Below are positions 41,938-50,451 of a stretch of 64,000 bases of DNA, one piece after another. The stretch covers positions 317,954 to 381,953 of the forward strand of contig NZ_NSEB01000004.1 of the NCBI RefSeq assembly GCF_002734215.1. The letters run 5' to 3'. The position numbers were made by a program, and so were the translations under genes. The first letter of the stretch is position 1. Every line of letters begins with the position of its first letter. The DNA comes from Fredinandcohnia onubensis (GTDB lineage Bacteria > Bacillota > Bacilli > Bacillales > Bacillaceae_L). The notes under the pieces were generated by a model, which had not been told where the DNA came from, did no database searches, and saw nothing but the letters and a program-made list of their open reading frames with translations.

Positions 41938-41966
41938 AAAGCCAGGTCAAGTTACCTGGCTTTAAT
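41938..41966 (+). terminator. Terminator after the 41581 membrane protein gene
   Basis: Stem AAAGCCAGGT / ACCTGGCTTT with a 6-base loop; T run short on the plus strand and longer (TTTTT) on the minus strand. Confidence 0.75.
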
Positions 41967-42061
41967 GTGTGTTAAAAGTATTATTAATTCCCTTGCTATT
42001 AAGTTGTGAAAACGTATGTTATTTGAACTGAGCTTTTAAATTTTTTATCGGAACTACTTAC

Positions 42062-42286
42062 TCAAATAATCTTCGTTTCATCCTTTGGGGCTTCAAGTTT
42101 CATTTTTTCGAGCTCGACACGCATTTTCTCAGTTTCGAGCAAGTAATTATCATGCTTCAATTTTTCTAACTCTAATTCATCTTGGATCATTTTATGTTTA
42201 TATTTAGATTGTGTCTGAAAGTGACTCGTAATAATCGCAACAAGTGGAATTGAAAAAACCATTACAACCGCAACAATACCCGTCAT
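42062..42286 (-). CDS. Membrane-anchored coiled-coil protein (74 residues)
   Basis: One N-terminal transmembrane helix (about 3-22), then a charged helix with heptad leucines (MIQDELELEKLKHDNYLLETEKMRVELEKMKLE). The architecture resembles PspB-like proteins, in which a membrane helix precedes a coiled coil, but that is only a shape similarity. AAGGAGG is 8 bases before the ATG. Single gene. Confidence 0.68.
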   Translation of the reverse strand: MTGIVAVVMVFSIPLVAIITSHFQTQSKYKHKMIQDELELEKLKHDNYLLETEKMRVELEKMKLEAPKDETKII

Positions 42287-42434
42287 TATAAGACCTCCTT
42301 ACAAAAATCCGTTTCTTCATATATATTCCATTATACCAAATATACGGAAGAATAAGCCGTTTGGTTTCAAAATGTGTAACCTTTTTTAGAATCTTTCGTC
42401 AGTTTAGTTAAAGCGCACAATGGGAGGTCAGATG

Positions 42435-42908
42435 ATGAAAAAATGGATGCTAGTACTTTTAATAGGGATTTCAATTGCTCTTGCAGGTTGCGGAGATAGT
42501 GATGCAGGTAAACTAACAGGAGGCAAGCCTCCAGAGACGATGATTAAAATTGGAAATGAGACATATCCAACGAAACTAGGTACGTATTGCTGGAGCACTT
42601 CAAATACAAGTGAATGTGTTGACACAGCAGGGCCAGAAGTACTTTTGGAAGGAAAAGATCCGGTCGTCGTGCAGCCTGGTGAAGAAATTACATTCGTGAT
42701 GGATTATCAACCAATGCCAAATGAGGTGCACGTAGCCTATTATAATGGTGACAAGGAAACAGAAGTAAAAGTAGAAAATCATCGTTTTACAGCTCCCGAG
42801 GAAAAAGGGATATATTACTATTCCTATGGCGTTTGGTGGATGGATGAAAACGAAGAGAATGTATCAAACGGAGATGCATTTTACGCCTTTGCACTGGAAG
42901 TAAGATAG
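42435..42908 (+). CDS. Lipoprotein of unknown function (157 residues)
   Basis: Signal peptide MKKWMLVLLIGISIALAGC with lipobox LAGC, then a beta-rich domain with two cysteines (TYCWSTSNTSEC) that could form a disulphide outside the cell, and FTAPEEKGIYYYSYGVWW near the end. ATG 42420 overlaps the ribosome binding site GGGAGG; ATG 42435 is spaced 7 bases (ATG 42432 also possible). A GNAT gene and an SRPBCC gene follow within 10 bases each, which suggests a three-gene operon. Confidence 0.78.
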   Translation: MKKWMLVLLIGISIALAGCGDSDAGKLTGGKPPETMIKIGNETYPTKLGTYCWSTSNTSECVDTAGPEVLLEGKDPVVVQPGEEITFVMDYQPMPNEVHVAYYNGDKETEVKVENHRFTAPEEKGIYYYSYGVWWMDENEENVSNGDAFYAFALEVR

Positions 42909-42917
42909 GAGGACATT

Positions 42918-43442
42918 ATGAAAATAAGAAAAGCGGTTATAACTGATGCATCAGGCATCGCCAAGGTGCATGTCGACAGTTGGAGATCGACCTACTCAGG
43001 AATTGTACCTGATGATTTTCTTCAGAAATTATCTTATGAATCTAGGGAAATGATGTGGAAAAAGGGAATTCCTAACGGACATATATTTATAGCAGAAAAT
43101 GAGCAAGGTGAAGTCGTAGGATTTGCCTGTGGTGGGAAAGAACGGAGTGGGGAATACGAAAACTTTCATGGCGAGCTATACGCCATTTATATTTTACAAG
43201 AATATCAAGGGCGAGGCTTGGGTAAAAAGTTAGTAGCCCCTGTTGTAAGACAACTTTTAGGTAAAAATATAACCACCATGCTAGTATTAGTATTGGAAGA
43301 TAACAACTCCTGTCTATTTTACGAAGCGCTTGGAGCCATCAAACTAGATTCAGTCGAAGTTGAGATCGGCGGGAAGAAACTGAAAGAAGCGGTTTACGGA
43401 TGGGATAATCTAAAAACAAGCTTTGCAACGATAATAAAATAG
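42918..43442 (+). CDS. GNAT family N-acetyltransferase
   Basis: A 174-residue GNAT protein. N-terminal IRKAVITDASGIAKVHVDSWRSTYSGIVPDDFL is the typical RimI-like opening; motif A is IYILQEYQGRGLGKKLVAPVV, followed by VLVLEDNNSCLFYEALGAI. Substrate unknown. AGGAGGAC is 6 bases before the ATG, within the operon headed by the lipoprotein gene. Confidence 0.9.
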   Translation: MKIRKAVITDASGIAKVHVDSWRSTYSGIVPDDFLQKLSYESREMMWKKGIPNGHIFIAENEQGEVVGFACGGKERSGEYENFHGELYAIYILQEYQGRGLGKKLVAPVVRQLLGKNITTMLVLVLEDNNSCLFYEALGAIKLDSVEVEIGGKKLKEAVYGWDNLKTSFATIIK

Positions 43443-43452
43443 GAGGCACAGC

Positions 43453-43932
43453 ATGCTAGCAACTCTTGAAAAAAATGAACCCAATTACATAGCTACATTT
43501 GAACGTCATTATCCACATTCCGTTGATGAGGTGTGGGCGATGCTAACAGAAAATGATAAACTACAATCATGGTTTTCAGAATTAAAGGTTGATGGTCTTT
43601 ATAAGGGAGGCCGAATCCTGTTTGATATGGGGGATGGAACCTTCGAAGAAATGGACATCACTGATTTTAGTGACCACGCTGTTTTGGAATATACGTGGGG
43701 AGACGATAAGGTCCGCTTTGAGTTAACCTCTGAGCCGAGTGGTTGTAAACTTCTATTAGTTGAAACGATCACAAAGTTGACTGACCATACCCCAAGAGAC
43801 TTAGCTGGTTGGCATGTTTGTTTAGATGTCATAGGTGTTTTACTTGATGGAAAACAAGTGGATGACCGTAAAAAACTCTGGGAACCCTTGTATGAACAAT
43901 ACGTCCAAACTATCGCTAACGTAACCAAATAA
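43453..43932 (+). CDS. SRPBCC family protein (AHSA1-like)
   Basis: A 159-residue Activator-of-Hsp90-type START domain: FERHYPHSVDEVWAMLTENDKLQSWFSELKVD, DMGDGTFEEMDITDFSDHAVLEYTWGDD and a C-terminal LAGWHVCLDVIGVLLDG helix. Ligand unknown. AGGAGGC is 7 bases before the ATG, 10 bases after the GNAT gene. Ends at the operon terminator. Confidence 0.85.
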   Translation: MLATLEKNEPNYIATFERHYPHSVDEVWAMLTENDKLQSWFSELKVDGLYKGGRILFDMGDGTFEEMDITDFSDHAVLEYTWGDDKVRFELTSEPSGCKLLLVETITKLTDHTPRDLAGWHVCLDVIGVLLDGKQVDDRKKLWEPLYEQYVQTIANVTK

Positions 43933-43942
43933 AAATTCCAGA

Positions 43943-43977
43943 AGAAGCCAGCCACTAAAGGTATGGCTTCTTTTTTA
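43943..43977 (+). terminator. Terminator of the lipoprotein/GNAT/SRPBCC operon
   Basis: Stem AGAAGCCA / TGGCTTCT with a 13-base loop, then TTTTT. Confidence 0.88.
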
Positions 43978-44086
43978 TGCCAATCATGTTCTCGACTGGA
44001 AAATATTCATAAAATTAAAAGGGAAATCAAGATAAAACTCGAATAAAGTACATTACAAATCCTGTTGAAAAAGGAGGCCAAGAAAC

Positions 44087-44488
44087 ATGTCACAAAAACT
44101 CATACGGGTTGGAACCACTTACCTTCCTGTTTCAAACGTGGAGCATTCAGCTAACTGGTATACTGAAAAACTTGGAGCTACGCTAAACTATATGGCTGAG
44201 GACAAAGCCATCATCGATTTGGCGAATCAAAGTTTTTTCCTTGTTGCAGCACAGGAAGGGCAATCCGCAAACTTCATTGATTCAAAGGGTCATGAACGCT
44301 TTTCACTAACTTTTGAGGTTGATGGTTTACAAGCATTAGAGAACTTACATAATGAATTCAAAGAACTTCATATCACAGTCGGAGAAATCGAGGACCGTGG
44401 CCATGCAGGTAAGAACTTTATATTTAGTGATCCAGACGGTAACCAATTCGACGTTTGGAGCGTACTCAGTCCAACTTTTAAAAAGTGA
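44087..44488 (+). CDS. VOC family protein
   Basis: A 133-residue vicinal-oxygen-chelate protein: VGTTYLPVSNVEHSANWYTEKLGATLNYM and the C-terminal GKNFIFSDPDGNQFDVW (DPDGN). Substrate unknown. AAAGGAGG is 10 bases before the ATG. It is followed by isochorismatase-like and TPR genes at gaps of 9 and -4 bases, so it heads a three-gene operon. Confidence 0.88.
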   Translation: MSQKLIRVGTTYLPVSNVEHSANWYTEKLGATLNYMAEDKAIIDLANQSFFLVAAQEGQSANFIDSKGHERFSLTFEVDGLQALENLHNEFKELHITVGEIEDRGHAGKNFIFSDPDGNQFDVWSVLSPTFKK

Positions 44489-44497
44489 GGGAAATAA

Positions 44498-45028
44498 ATG
44501 CAAGCATTACTAGTGATTGATGTCCAAAATGGAATAGTGAAGTTTAAAGATTTTAGCGAGGAACTTCACAAAATTCAACAAATCATTCAAGATTTTAAAA
44601 AGAAAAAACTACCAGTAATCATGGTACGTCATTTTGATGAGGTTGAGGAAAGTCCGTTATATCGGGAATCTGAGGGCTCTGAACTACATGAATCTGTCAG
44701 AGATTATGCGGATTATATCGTTGAAAAAGAGACACCGAGTGCCTTTTTTAAAACAAAGCTAGCAAGTATTTTAGAGGAACTCGGAGTAGAGCACATATTT
44801 ATTACTGGCTTTGAAACAGAGTTCTGTTGCATGTTTACTGCCATTTCCGGATATGATCGTGGCTATAAAGTAACCTTTATTGAGGATGCAACCGGAACCA
44901 CAAACACTGAAGATACTTATGAGATGAAAGGACTCGATATTAAGGACTTTGTAGGAACAGTCCTTAATTGGTCAAATGCTGTTGAGGTTCTATATTATGA
45001 TGAGTATAAGGAGACCTATCAAAAATGA
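44498..45028 (+). CDS. Isochorismatase family cysteine hydrolase
   Basis: A 176-residue hydrolase with the triad of the family: D8 (LLVIDVQNG), K77 (VEKETPSAF) and C110 (GFETEFCCMF). Relatives include nicotinamidases and carbamoyl hydrolases. Substrate unknown. GTGAGGG precedes the ATG. Its stop overlaps the start of the TPR gene by four bases. Confidence 0.92.
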   Translation: MQALLVIDVQNGIVKFKDFSEELHKIQQIIQDFKKKKLPVIMVRHFDEVEESPLYRESEGSELHESVRDYADYIVEKETPSAFFKTKLASILEELGVEHIFITGFETEFCCMFTAISGYDRGYKVTFIEDATGTTNTEDTYEMKGLDIKDFVGTVLNWSNAVEVLYYDEYKETYQK

Positions 45029-45498
45029 AGCAAGCACTTCAACTTAGAGAAGCGGGCCATTTTAAGGAATCAAATGCACGGCTATTGAGTTTGGTAAAAG
45101 AGTCACCAAATGATCCTCAGCTAAACTATCAGGTTGCCTGGAGTTTTGATGTGCTAGGTTTGGAATCGGAAGCTGTCCCTTTTTATGAAAAATCAATCGC
45201 ACTAGGTCTAGAAGGTGAAGACTTGGAAGGGGCACTTTTAGGTTTGGGTAGCACTTATCGGACCCTCGGAAAATATGAAAAATCAGCAGAGACTTTAGTA
45301 AAAGGTCTCGAGCTATTCCCTGAAAATCATGCGATAAAGTCTTTTTACGCGATGACACTCTATAATCTTAATCGGCATCAGGAGGCTATGGAACTTCTTT
45401 TAAAAGGTTTGGCCATGACCTCGAACGACAAGAATATTCAACAATACAGACGTGCAATTGAATTTTACGCAGATAAACTTGATGAAGTTTGGAAATAA
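45025..45498 (+). CDS. Tetratricopeptide repeat protein
   Basis: A 157-residue protein made of about four TPR helix pairs (for example DPQLNYQVAWSFDVLGLESEAVPFYEKSIALG, ALLGLGSTYRTLGKYEKSAETLVKGLELFPENHAIKSFYAMTLYNLNRHQEAMELL). It resembles the small TPR proteins of Bacilli related to YrrB-like helpers and probably mediates protein contacts. It starts inside the stop of the isochorismatase gene (ATGA), so translation is coupled. AAGGAG is 11 bases upstream. Confidence 0.88.
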   Translation: MKQALQLREAGHFKESNARLLSLVKESPNDPQLNYQVAWSFDVLGLESEAVPFYEKSIALGLEGEDLEGALLGLGSTYRTLGKYEKSAETLVKGLELFPENHAIKSFYAMTLYNLNRHQEAMELLLKGLAMTSNDKNIQQYRRAIEFYADKLDEVWK

Positions 45499-45501
45499 AA
45501 C

Positions 45502-45523
45502 AACCCTCCACAATTGGAGGGTT
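45502..45523. terminator. Hairpin between convergent TPR and ribonuclease J genes
   Basis: Perfect stem AACCCTCCA / TGGAGGGTT with a 4-base loop. On the minus strand GTTTTATTT follows, so it probably ends the ribonuclease J transcript. Confidence 0.75.
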
Positions 45524-47183
45524 AGACTTCTATTATAAACGGAACAATCATCGGCTTTCGTTTCGTTTGTGCAAATAAATATTGCCCCACTGCCTTTTTA
45601 ATTTCTCTTTTCATAGCATTCCACTGGTACTTGTTTTCACTTTGAAGGTCAAGAATCGCCTTTTTCACAAGACGGTTTGTCTCTCGTAGAAGCTCTTCAG
45701 AGTCTCGATTGAACACAAAACCGCGCGTAATTGTATCCGGCCCTGATATGATTTTTTGGTCTCGTTTACTGAGTGTAACCACAATGACGACCATGCCATC
45801 CTCAGACAGCTGCTTGCGGTCGCGTAAAATAATATCGCCCACGTCACCCACACCAATTCCATCCACATACGTGTCTCCAGAAGGGATTTTTCGAGTTTGA
45901 CGGGCCTCCGAATTTGTAACATCAACCACATCACCATTTTGAATGATAAAGGTATTCTCTGGATCCACTCCAACGGATGCTGCAAGCAATTTGTGCTGAT
46001 GAAGCATTCGATATTCGCCGTGAATCGGGATAAAATATCTCGGCTTCATTAAGGTCAGCATGAGCTTCAATTCCTCCTGATACCCATGACCAGAAACATG
46101 CATTCCAGTTGCGCTGCCACCGTATAAAACGACCGCCCCAAGCTGGAACAAATTATCAATAATACGAGATACATTTTTTTCATTACCAGGAATCGGCCCC
46201 GCCGCTAAGATTACTGTGTCTTCAGGAAGGATTTGCACATCTCGGTAACTTGCATTCGAAAGACGGGCGAGCGCAGCCAGTGGTTCCCCCTGACTTCCAG
46301 TACATAAAATACAAACCTTCTCTGGCGCAAGATTGTTCACCTCTTTGGCATCAATCAGCATCCCATCTGGAAGATTGAGGTACCCACGCTCGACTGCAAC
46401 GTCTACCACATTCACCATACTTCGCCCTAGTAGAGCAAGTTTTCGGTTTGTTTTCATCGCCGCATCAACAACTTGTTGCACCCGACTAATATTGGAAGCA
46501 AACGTTGACACAAATACCTTACGCTTTGCTTTGAAAAAAGCTTCCTCAATACTGTTTCCAACTTTTAGCTCAGTCGGTGTTGAACCAGGGCGCTCCGCAT
46601 TCGTACTTTCTGATAATAGTACAAGCACACCTTCTCTCCCGATTTCAGCCATCCGATGAATGTCAGAATGTTGATCATTTACAGGTGTCAAATCAAATTT
46701 AAAGTCACCAGTATGTACAACCCTACCCTCGGGAGTGTCAAACACAATTCCGAGGCAATCCGGAATACTATGATTTACTTTGAAAAAGGAAACTGAAATT
46801 TCTCCAAACGTAAGCTTTGAATCTGCATCAATTGTTATTAGCTCCGAATCGGCAATAAGTCGATGCTCTGTTAGCTTTAACTCAATTAACCCAAGTGTAA
46901 AACGAGTCGCATAAATCGGTACATTGAGTTTCTTTAGAAAGTATGGAATCCCGCCAATGTGATCCTCATGCCCATGAGTTACGAGTAAGCCGCGAATTTT
47001 TTCCCGATTTTCTTCTAAGTAAGTAAGGTCCGGAATGATTAAGTCGATGCCAAGAAGGCTCTCATCCGGAAACTTCCCCCCACAATCAATTACCAAAATA
47101 TCATCATCATACTGGAGCACATACATATTTTTCCCAATCTCATTAATCCCGCCAAGTGCAAAAATCGATAATCCGTTACTCAA
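45522..47183 (-). CDS. Ribonuclease J family protein
   Basis: A 553-residue beta-CASP metallo-beta-lactamase nuclease. The metal motif is THGHEDHIGGIPY (H70-H75), NHSIPDCLGIVFDTPEGRVVHTGDFKFD and SESTNAERPG follow, and the beta-CASP part has HVSGHGYQEELKLML and FIPIHGEYRML. The intact HxHxDH makes it like RNase J1; in B. subtilis RNase J2 this motif is degenerate. The neighbours are not those usual for rnjA or rnjB, so it may be an additional paralogue. It degrades and processes RNA in the cytoplasm. GGAGG lies 9 bases before the ATG. Confidence 0.92.
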   Translation of the reverse strand: MSNGLSIFALGGINEIGKNMYVLQYDDDILVIDCGGKFPDESLLGIDLIIPDLTYLEENREKIRGLLVTHGHEDHIGGIPYFLKKLNVPIYATRFTLGLIELKLTEHRLIADSELITIDADSKLTFGEISVSFFKVNHSIPDCLGIVFDTPEGRVVHTGDFKFDLTPVNDQHSDIHRMAEIGREGVLVLLSESTNAERPGSTPTELKVGNSIEEAFFKAKRKVFVSTFASNISRVQQVVDAAMKTNRKLALLGRSMVNVVDVAVERGYLNLPDGMLIDAKEVNNLAPEKVCILCTGSQGEPLAALARLSNASYRDVQILPEDTVILAAGPIPGNEKNVSRIIDNLFQLGAVVLYGGSATGMHVSGHGYQEELKLMLTLMKPRYFIPIHGEYRMLHQHKLLAASVGVDPENTFIIQNGDVVDVTNSEARQTRKIPSGDTYVDGIGVGDVGDIILRDRKQLSEDGMVVIVVTLSKRDQKIISGPDTITRGFVFNRDSEELLRETNRLVKKAILDLQSENKYQWNAMKREIKKAVGQYLFAQTKRKPMIVPFIIEV

Positions 47184-47296
47184 TCCTCACGCCTCCTACA
47201 TATTAAATCGTGTTCTTAGTTTGACCAGAGTCTTTTGGATTTATTTATAACGTGTTCCAAAATATGTTAATATTAGTTTGTGAGGGGGTATTAAAC

Positions 47297-47893
47297 GTGA
47301 AACGATTACCATTTGAACGACCAAACGTACATTATGATGAAAAACTGTTTGAAATAGATGAGCAAATATGTGCCCTTTTAGAGAAGAGAAAGAACATCTC
47401 AAAGGACAATCCGGGAATACCAAAGGAAGAAATGATTTCCGGGTGGGCGAAAAAATATGGATTCTACGAAGAATATTTGATTGCTGTTTTTGAATCATTT
47501 CGATCTGAAAAATACTTCAAACCTAGGGTAGAGCCCAAAGGTTTTAAAAAGCACCTACCGGTTTTAAAAGCGGTTGAAGTAAAAAATGTACTTTATACTG
47601 TCAACTTTATACGACAATACTCGAACGCAAGTGTCATTAATTTAAATATTGATTGGGATGCATCAGAGGAAATCGAAGAAACGTGGGTACACACTTTTTG
47701 GGAATTAGAAATGGGGGATAAGTACGAGTGCAGAACAGAAGGTGGTAGTGGATCAGGAGGCCATGTTTCTTATAAATTTGTTGTGTCACCACCACTACCC
47801 GACGAACCAAAGGGGCTAGTCCTGCAATTCAAAGGATATCAAACACCACATCGTGAAGCTCCAACTGGAGTAGAGTTTGAAATTGAATTATGA
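47297..47893 (+). CDS. Hypothetical protein (198 residues)
   Basis: Starts at GTG behind GAGGGGG (9 bases). The first 45 residues (FEIDEQICALLEKRKNISKDNPGIPKEEMISGWAKKYGF) resemble the first helix of chorismate mutase-like domains, which is only a shape hint. A beta-rich C-terminal half follows (IDWDASEEIEETWVHTFWELEMGDKYECRTEGGSGSGGHVSYKFVVSPPLPDEPKG). Family not recognised. It overlaps the next membrane protein gene by 4 bases (ATGA). Confidence 0.65.
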   Translation: MKRLPFERPNVHYDEKLFEIDEQICALLEKRKNISKDNPGIPKEEMISGWAKKYGFYEEYLIAVFESFRSEKYFKPRVEPKGFKKHLPVLKAVEVKNVLYTVNFIRQYSNASVINLNIDWDASEEIEETWVHTFWELEMGDKYECRTEGGSGSGGHVSYKFVVSPPLPDEPKGLVLQFKGYQTPHREAPTGVEFEIEL

Positions 47894-48306
47894 GATTTTT
47901 TATAAAACTGAATATAATGGGCATACTCTATGCCCTTGTATTATTTGTGGCGATTGAACTAATTTTAAATGTTTATCGGATTAGTAGACTCACAGGCTGG
48001 GAGCTTGGAAGTGTAACAAATGTGGTCATTATTCCTGTTTTTGTGGGATTTGTTGGGGCAACACTTCTGCTCATTTTGATGACGAAAAGGTGGATGAAGG
48101 CAAGGAAATCTAGCTACTGGTCTGCGGCACTTTGGGCACCATATCTAGTACTCTTTGTTTATATGTTTGCTTCACTTTTCCCAATCGTAAACCCTGGGGA
48201 AATACCAAGCCCTGGCGTCGGTTTTGTACTCATTGGTGCTTTGTTTGTATACCCATTTTATGTGATTTTGGTCAATTTTATCGGTTTGAATTTTCGGAGA
48301 GGATAG
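47890..48306 (+). CDS. Four-span membrane protein (138 residues)
   Basis: Hydrophobic helices at about 5-25, 42-63, 80-98 and 108-132. It starts in the ATGA overlap with the upstream gene and is followed after 8 bases by a DUF4181 gene, so 47297-48668 behaves as a three-gene operon. Family not recognised. Confidence 0.62.
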   Translation: MRFFIKLNIMGILYALVLFVAIELILNVYRISRLTGWELGSVTNVVIIPVFVGFVGATLLLILMTKRWMKARKSSYWSAALWAPYLVLFVYMFASLFPIVNPGEIPSPGVGFVLIGALFVYPFYVILVNFIGLNFRRG

Positions 48307-48314
48307 GTGAATCT

Positions 48315-48668
48315 ATGATTTTAAAGTTGATTATTCTTGTTTTAGTTGGAATTTTGGTGGGTACGGCCGGAGAAAAGTATTTACGAAGAAGGTTTAATAT
48401 AGAGAAAAGAAGCAGGATTTATGGCTGGGTCAACAAAGTCCAAGCTTGCATTGAAATCGCACTATTTGTCGTATATATAGTAGGGATTTGGTTCGTGATA
48501 GAAAATATTTTTCTCTACATGATCAGTTTCTTTACGCTCCTTAATTCTCTCCGCGCATTTATGCACTGGAAATACGAACCCGAAACGAAGCACCATATCC
48601 TTTTTCTCTATGAATTAGTGATGTTAGTGGTAGTTTGGGCTGTGGCCTATTGGTGGATTTTTGAGTGA
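48315..48668 (+). CDS. DUF4181-like membrane protein
   Basis: A 117-residue protein: N-terminal helix MILKLIILVLVGILVGTAGEKYLRRRFNIEKR, then AYGWVN-like RIYGWVNKVQACIEIALFVVYIVG, and two further helices ending LYELVMLVVVWAVAYWW. This three- to four-span pattern with the KYLRRRxxIEKR motif matches the Bacillus DUF4181 family of unknown function. Start ATG at 48315 behind ATAGGTGAA; the long open frame from 48132 is an out-of-frame shadow of the previous gene. Confidence 0.72.
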   Translation: MILKLIILVLVGILVGTAGEKYLRRRFNIEKRSRIYGWVNKVQACIEIALFVVYIVGIWFVIENIFLYMISFFTLLNSLRAFMHWKYEPETKHHILFLYELVMLVVVWAVAYWWIFE

Positions 48669-48675
48669 TTGAGGC

Positions 48676-48731
48676 TAATGGCCATAAAAGAAAAATAACG
48701 GCTATAAAAGTTTTAATAAAAGCCATTAAGT
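48676..48731. repeat. Short tandem array B1 (GGCCAT core, 20-21 bp period)
   Basis: TAATGGCCATAAAAG (48676-48690) and TAACGGCTATAAAAG (48696-48710) stand exactly 20 bp apart; a looser third copy TAAAAGCCATTAAG begins at 48717 (GCCAT 21 bp after the previous). It lies in the 143-bp leader between the DUF4181 gene and the NERD gene. Its core resembles array B2 at 58271. Confidence 0.6.
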
Positions 48732-48811
48732 GTCCTACGCCGAAAAATGTAAAAGGATTTGTAGGGATTTTGTCGAAAAAGGTATTATCAAATCTTAAAG
48801 GAGTTAGATTA

Positions 48812-49792
48812 ATGAGAAAAAAAGAGTTAGAAATTCCTTTACGCATTAGAAAACTTGAAGCCGAACTTAAAAGACTGCCGGAATCGCACCCAAAATATCA
48901 AGAAATTAGCGATGAATATGGCCGAAGGATGTCCGGCTACCGCGGTGAACAATCCTTAAAGTACTATTTGTCCTTTTTAAAAGAAAAAAATTACTCCATC
49001 TTCCACAACCTACGTCTTCCTGACATCTCCGGTGAGCACTTTTTTGAAATAGATCTCCTTCTAATTAGCCCCAAATTCCAACTAATCATCGATGCTAAAA
49101 ATTATCGCGGAGAATTATATTTTGACGGAAAGTTTGACCAACTGATCCAAACCTACAAAGATACGAAGAAACCATACCACTGCCCAGTTGGCCAAATAAC
49201 CAGGCACCAACTACAGCTAAAAAGACTCCTCGAAACCTTCAAATTACCCAGCCCCACAATTGAAACCCTAGTTGTCTTTACAAATCCCAATGCTATTATT
49301 GATGCCAGCAAAGACTTTAAACATTCTCATAAAGTCATAAAAAGCCCTAGCTTTCTTTCGAAAATAGAATTGTTTGAGAAAAGGAACAGGCAAGAAATAT
49401 TGGATAAAAAGCAACTTCAAAAAGTGTCAAAACTACTTTTAAAGAAACACACCCCACATGATCACGACATACTCGCACAATTCGGGATAAAAGAGCATGA
49501 GCTCATTAAGGGCGTGCGTTGTCCGAAATGCGATTTTCTCCCAATGACTCGAAACGTTAGATCATGGTCTTGCCCTTCTTGCCACTATTCTTCGTCCAAA
49601 CCTTGTTACAATTCTTTAAACGAGTATATTCTACTCTTCGGCAACACGATTACGAATCGCCAATTACGTGATTTTTTTGATATACAATCAATTTCTACAG
49701 CTACTAACATACTATCTTCATTAAATTTGGAGTGTGAGGGGAAATACAAGGATAGAAAATACATAATAACTGAACAAAGCCTGAAAAAATAG
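48812..49792 (+). CDS. NERD-domain protein with zinc ribbon
   Basis: A 326-residue protein. After an N-terminal coiled segment, the NERD (nuclease-related) domain shows E46 (YRGEQSLKYYL), FEIDLLLIS (E79, D81) and IIDAKNYRGEL (D94, K96), the PD-(D/E)XK-like residues. A C-terminal zinc ribbon has two CxxC pairs (C237/C240, C254/C257), followed by a helical end that may be a helix-turn-helix. NERD proteins are predicted nucleases of unclear role. AAAGGAG precedes the ATG at 48812. It is flanked by repeat arrays B1 and A1. Confidence 0.85.
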   Translation: MRKKELEIPLRIRKLEAELKRLPESHPKYQEISDEYGRRMSGYRGEQSLKYYLSFLKEKNYSIFHNLRLPDISGEHFFEIDLLLISPKFQLIIDAKNYRGELYFDGKFDQLIQTYKDTKKPYHCPVGQITRHQLQLKRLLETFKLPSPTIETLVVFTNPNAIIDASKDFKHSHKVIKSPSFLSKIELFEKRNRQEILDKKQLQKVSKLLLKKHTPHDHDILAQFGIKEHELIKGVRCPKCDFLPMTRNVRSWSCPSCHYSSSKPCYNSLNEYILLFGNTITNRQLRDFFDIQSISTATNILSSLNLECEGKYKDRKYIITEQSLKK

Positions 49793-49827
49793 CATTAATT
49801 TGTCTTAAAAAAATTGATCCTAAGTTT

Positions 49828-49918
49828 TACTGCCACTAATTTAAAAATACTGCCACTATCCGAGATTTACTGCCACTATCCAAAAAATACTGCCACTACA
49901 GCCAGAGTACTGCCACTA
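49828..49918. repeat. Short tandem array A1: five TACTGCCACTA cores at exact 20-bp period
   Basis: Five identical 11-bp cores TACTGCCACTA begin at 49828, 49848, 49868, 49888 and 49908, separated by unrelated 9-bp spacers (ATTTAAAAA, TCCGAGATT and so on). It starts 36 bases after the NERD stop codon, and no hairpin or T run accompanies it. The exact core conservation with random spacers points to selection or recurrent copying of the core only. Its reverse complement recurs at 58118. Confidence 0.92.
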
Positions 49919-50028
49919 ACCTAAATACATCCCAAAACATAGCTCCAAAAAGCAGGATTCCCCGCCCAACGTCTCGAATGAATAAAAAATGTCAATCCTA
50001 CTTACTATCAAGGAGGCCTAACTAACCC

Positions 50029-50451
50029 ATGTACGAATTAAAAACAAAAGAGAATGACGCGAGTGTCATTGAATTTATTGAAAGTGTCGAGAGTCCGAAG
50101 AAGAAAGAGGATGCATACAAACTATTAGATTTTTTCACAGAAACATCCGGCTACCCGGCAAAAATGTGGGGGACGAGCATTATTGGCTTTGGTTCCTACC
50201 ATTACAAGTACGCCTCAGGCCATGAGGGTGATGCTCCGCTTGTTGGATTCTCACCACGCAAAGCGAAAATTAGTCTGTATTTTGCGACTGGAGATACAAA
50301 GCGTGAGGAACTGCTTGAAAAGTTCGGCAAGCACACAACTGGAAAAGCGTGTGTCTACATCAACAAGATTGTGGATATCGATGTTGACGTGCTCAAAGAG
50401 CTAATTACCCAATCGATCACATTTTTACAAGAAATGTATCCGGAAAAATAA
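50029..50451 (+). CDS. DUF1801 family protein
   Basis: A 140-residue YdhG-like protein: VESPKKKEDAYKLLDFFTETSGYPAKMWGTSIIGFGSYHYKY and SPRKAKISLYF followed by the DIDVDVLKELITQSITF end. The fold is shared with a family of small binding proteins; function unknown. AAGGAGGCC is 12 bases before the ATG. Single gene. Confidence 0.87.
   Translation: MYELKTKENDASVIEFIESVESPKKKEDAYKLLDFFTETSGYPAKMWGTSIIGFGSYHYKYASGHEGDAPLVGFSPRKAKISLYFATGDTKREELLEKFGKHTTGKACVYINKIVDIDVDVLKELITQSITFLQEMYPEK

Noticed and set aside
45665-45985. Antisense frames inside ribonuclease J and other large genes
   Set aside because: Shadow frames without ribosome binding sites or coding features.
48132-48314. N-terminal extension of the DUF4181 protein
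   Set aside because: Overlaps the previous membrane protein gene in another frame; ATG 48315 has the family-typical start.
49828-49918. CRISPR array
   Set aside because: Cores of 11 bp and spacers of 9 bp are far below CRISPR sizes, there are no cas genes, and the core is not palindromic.
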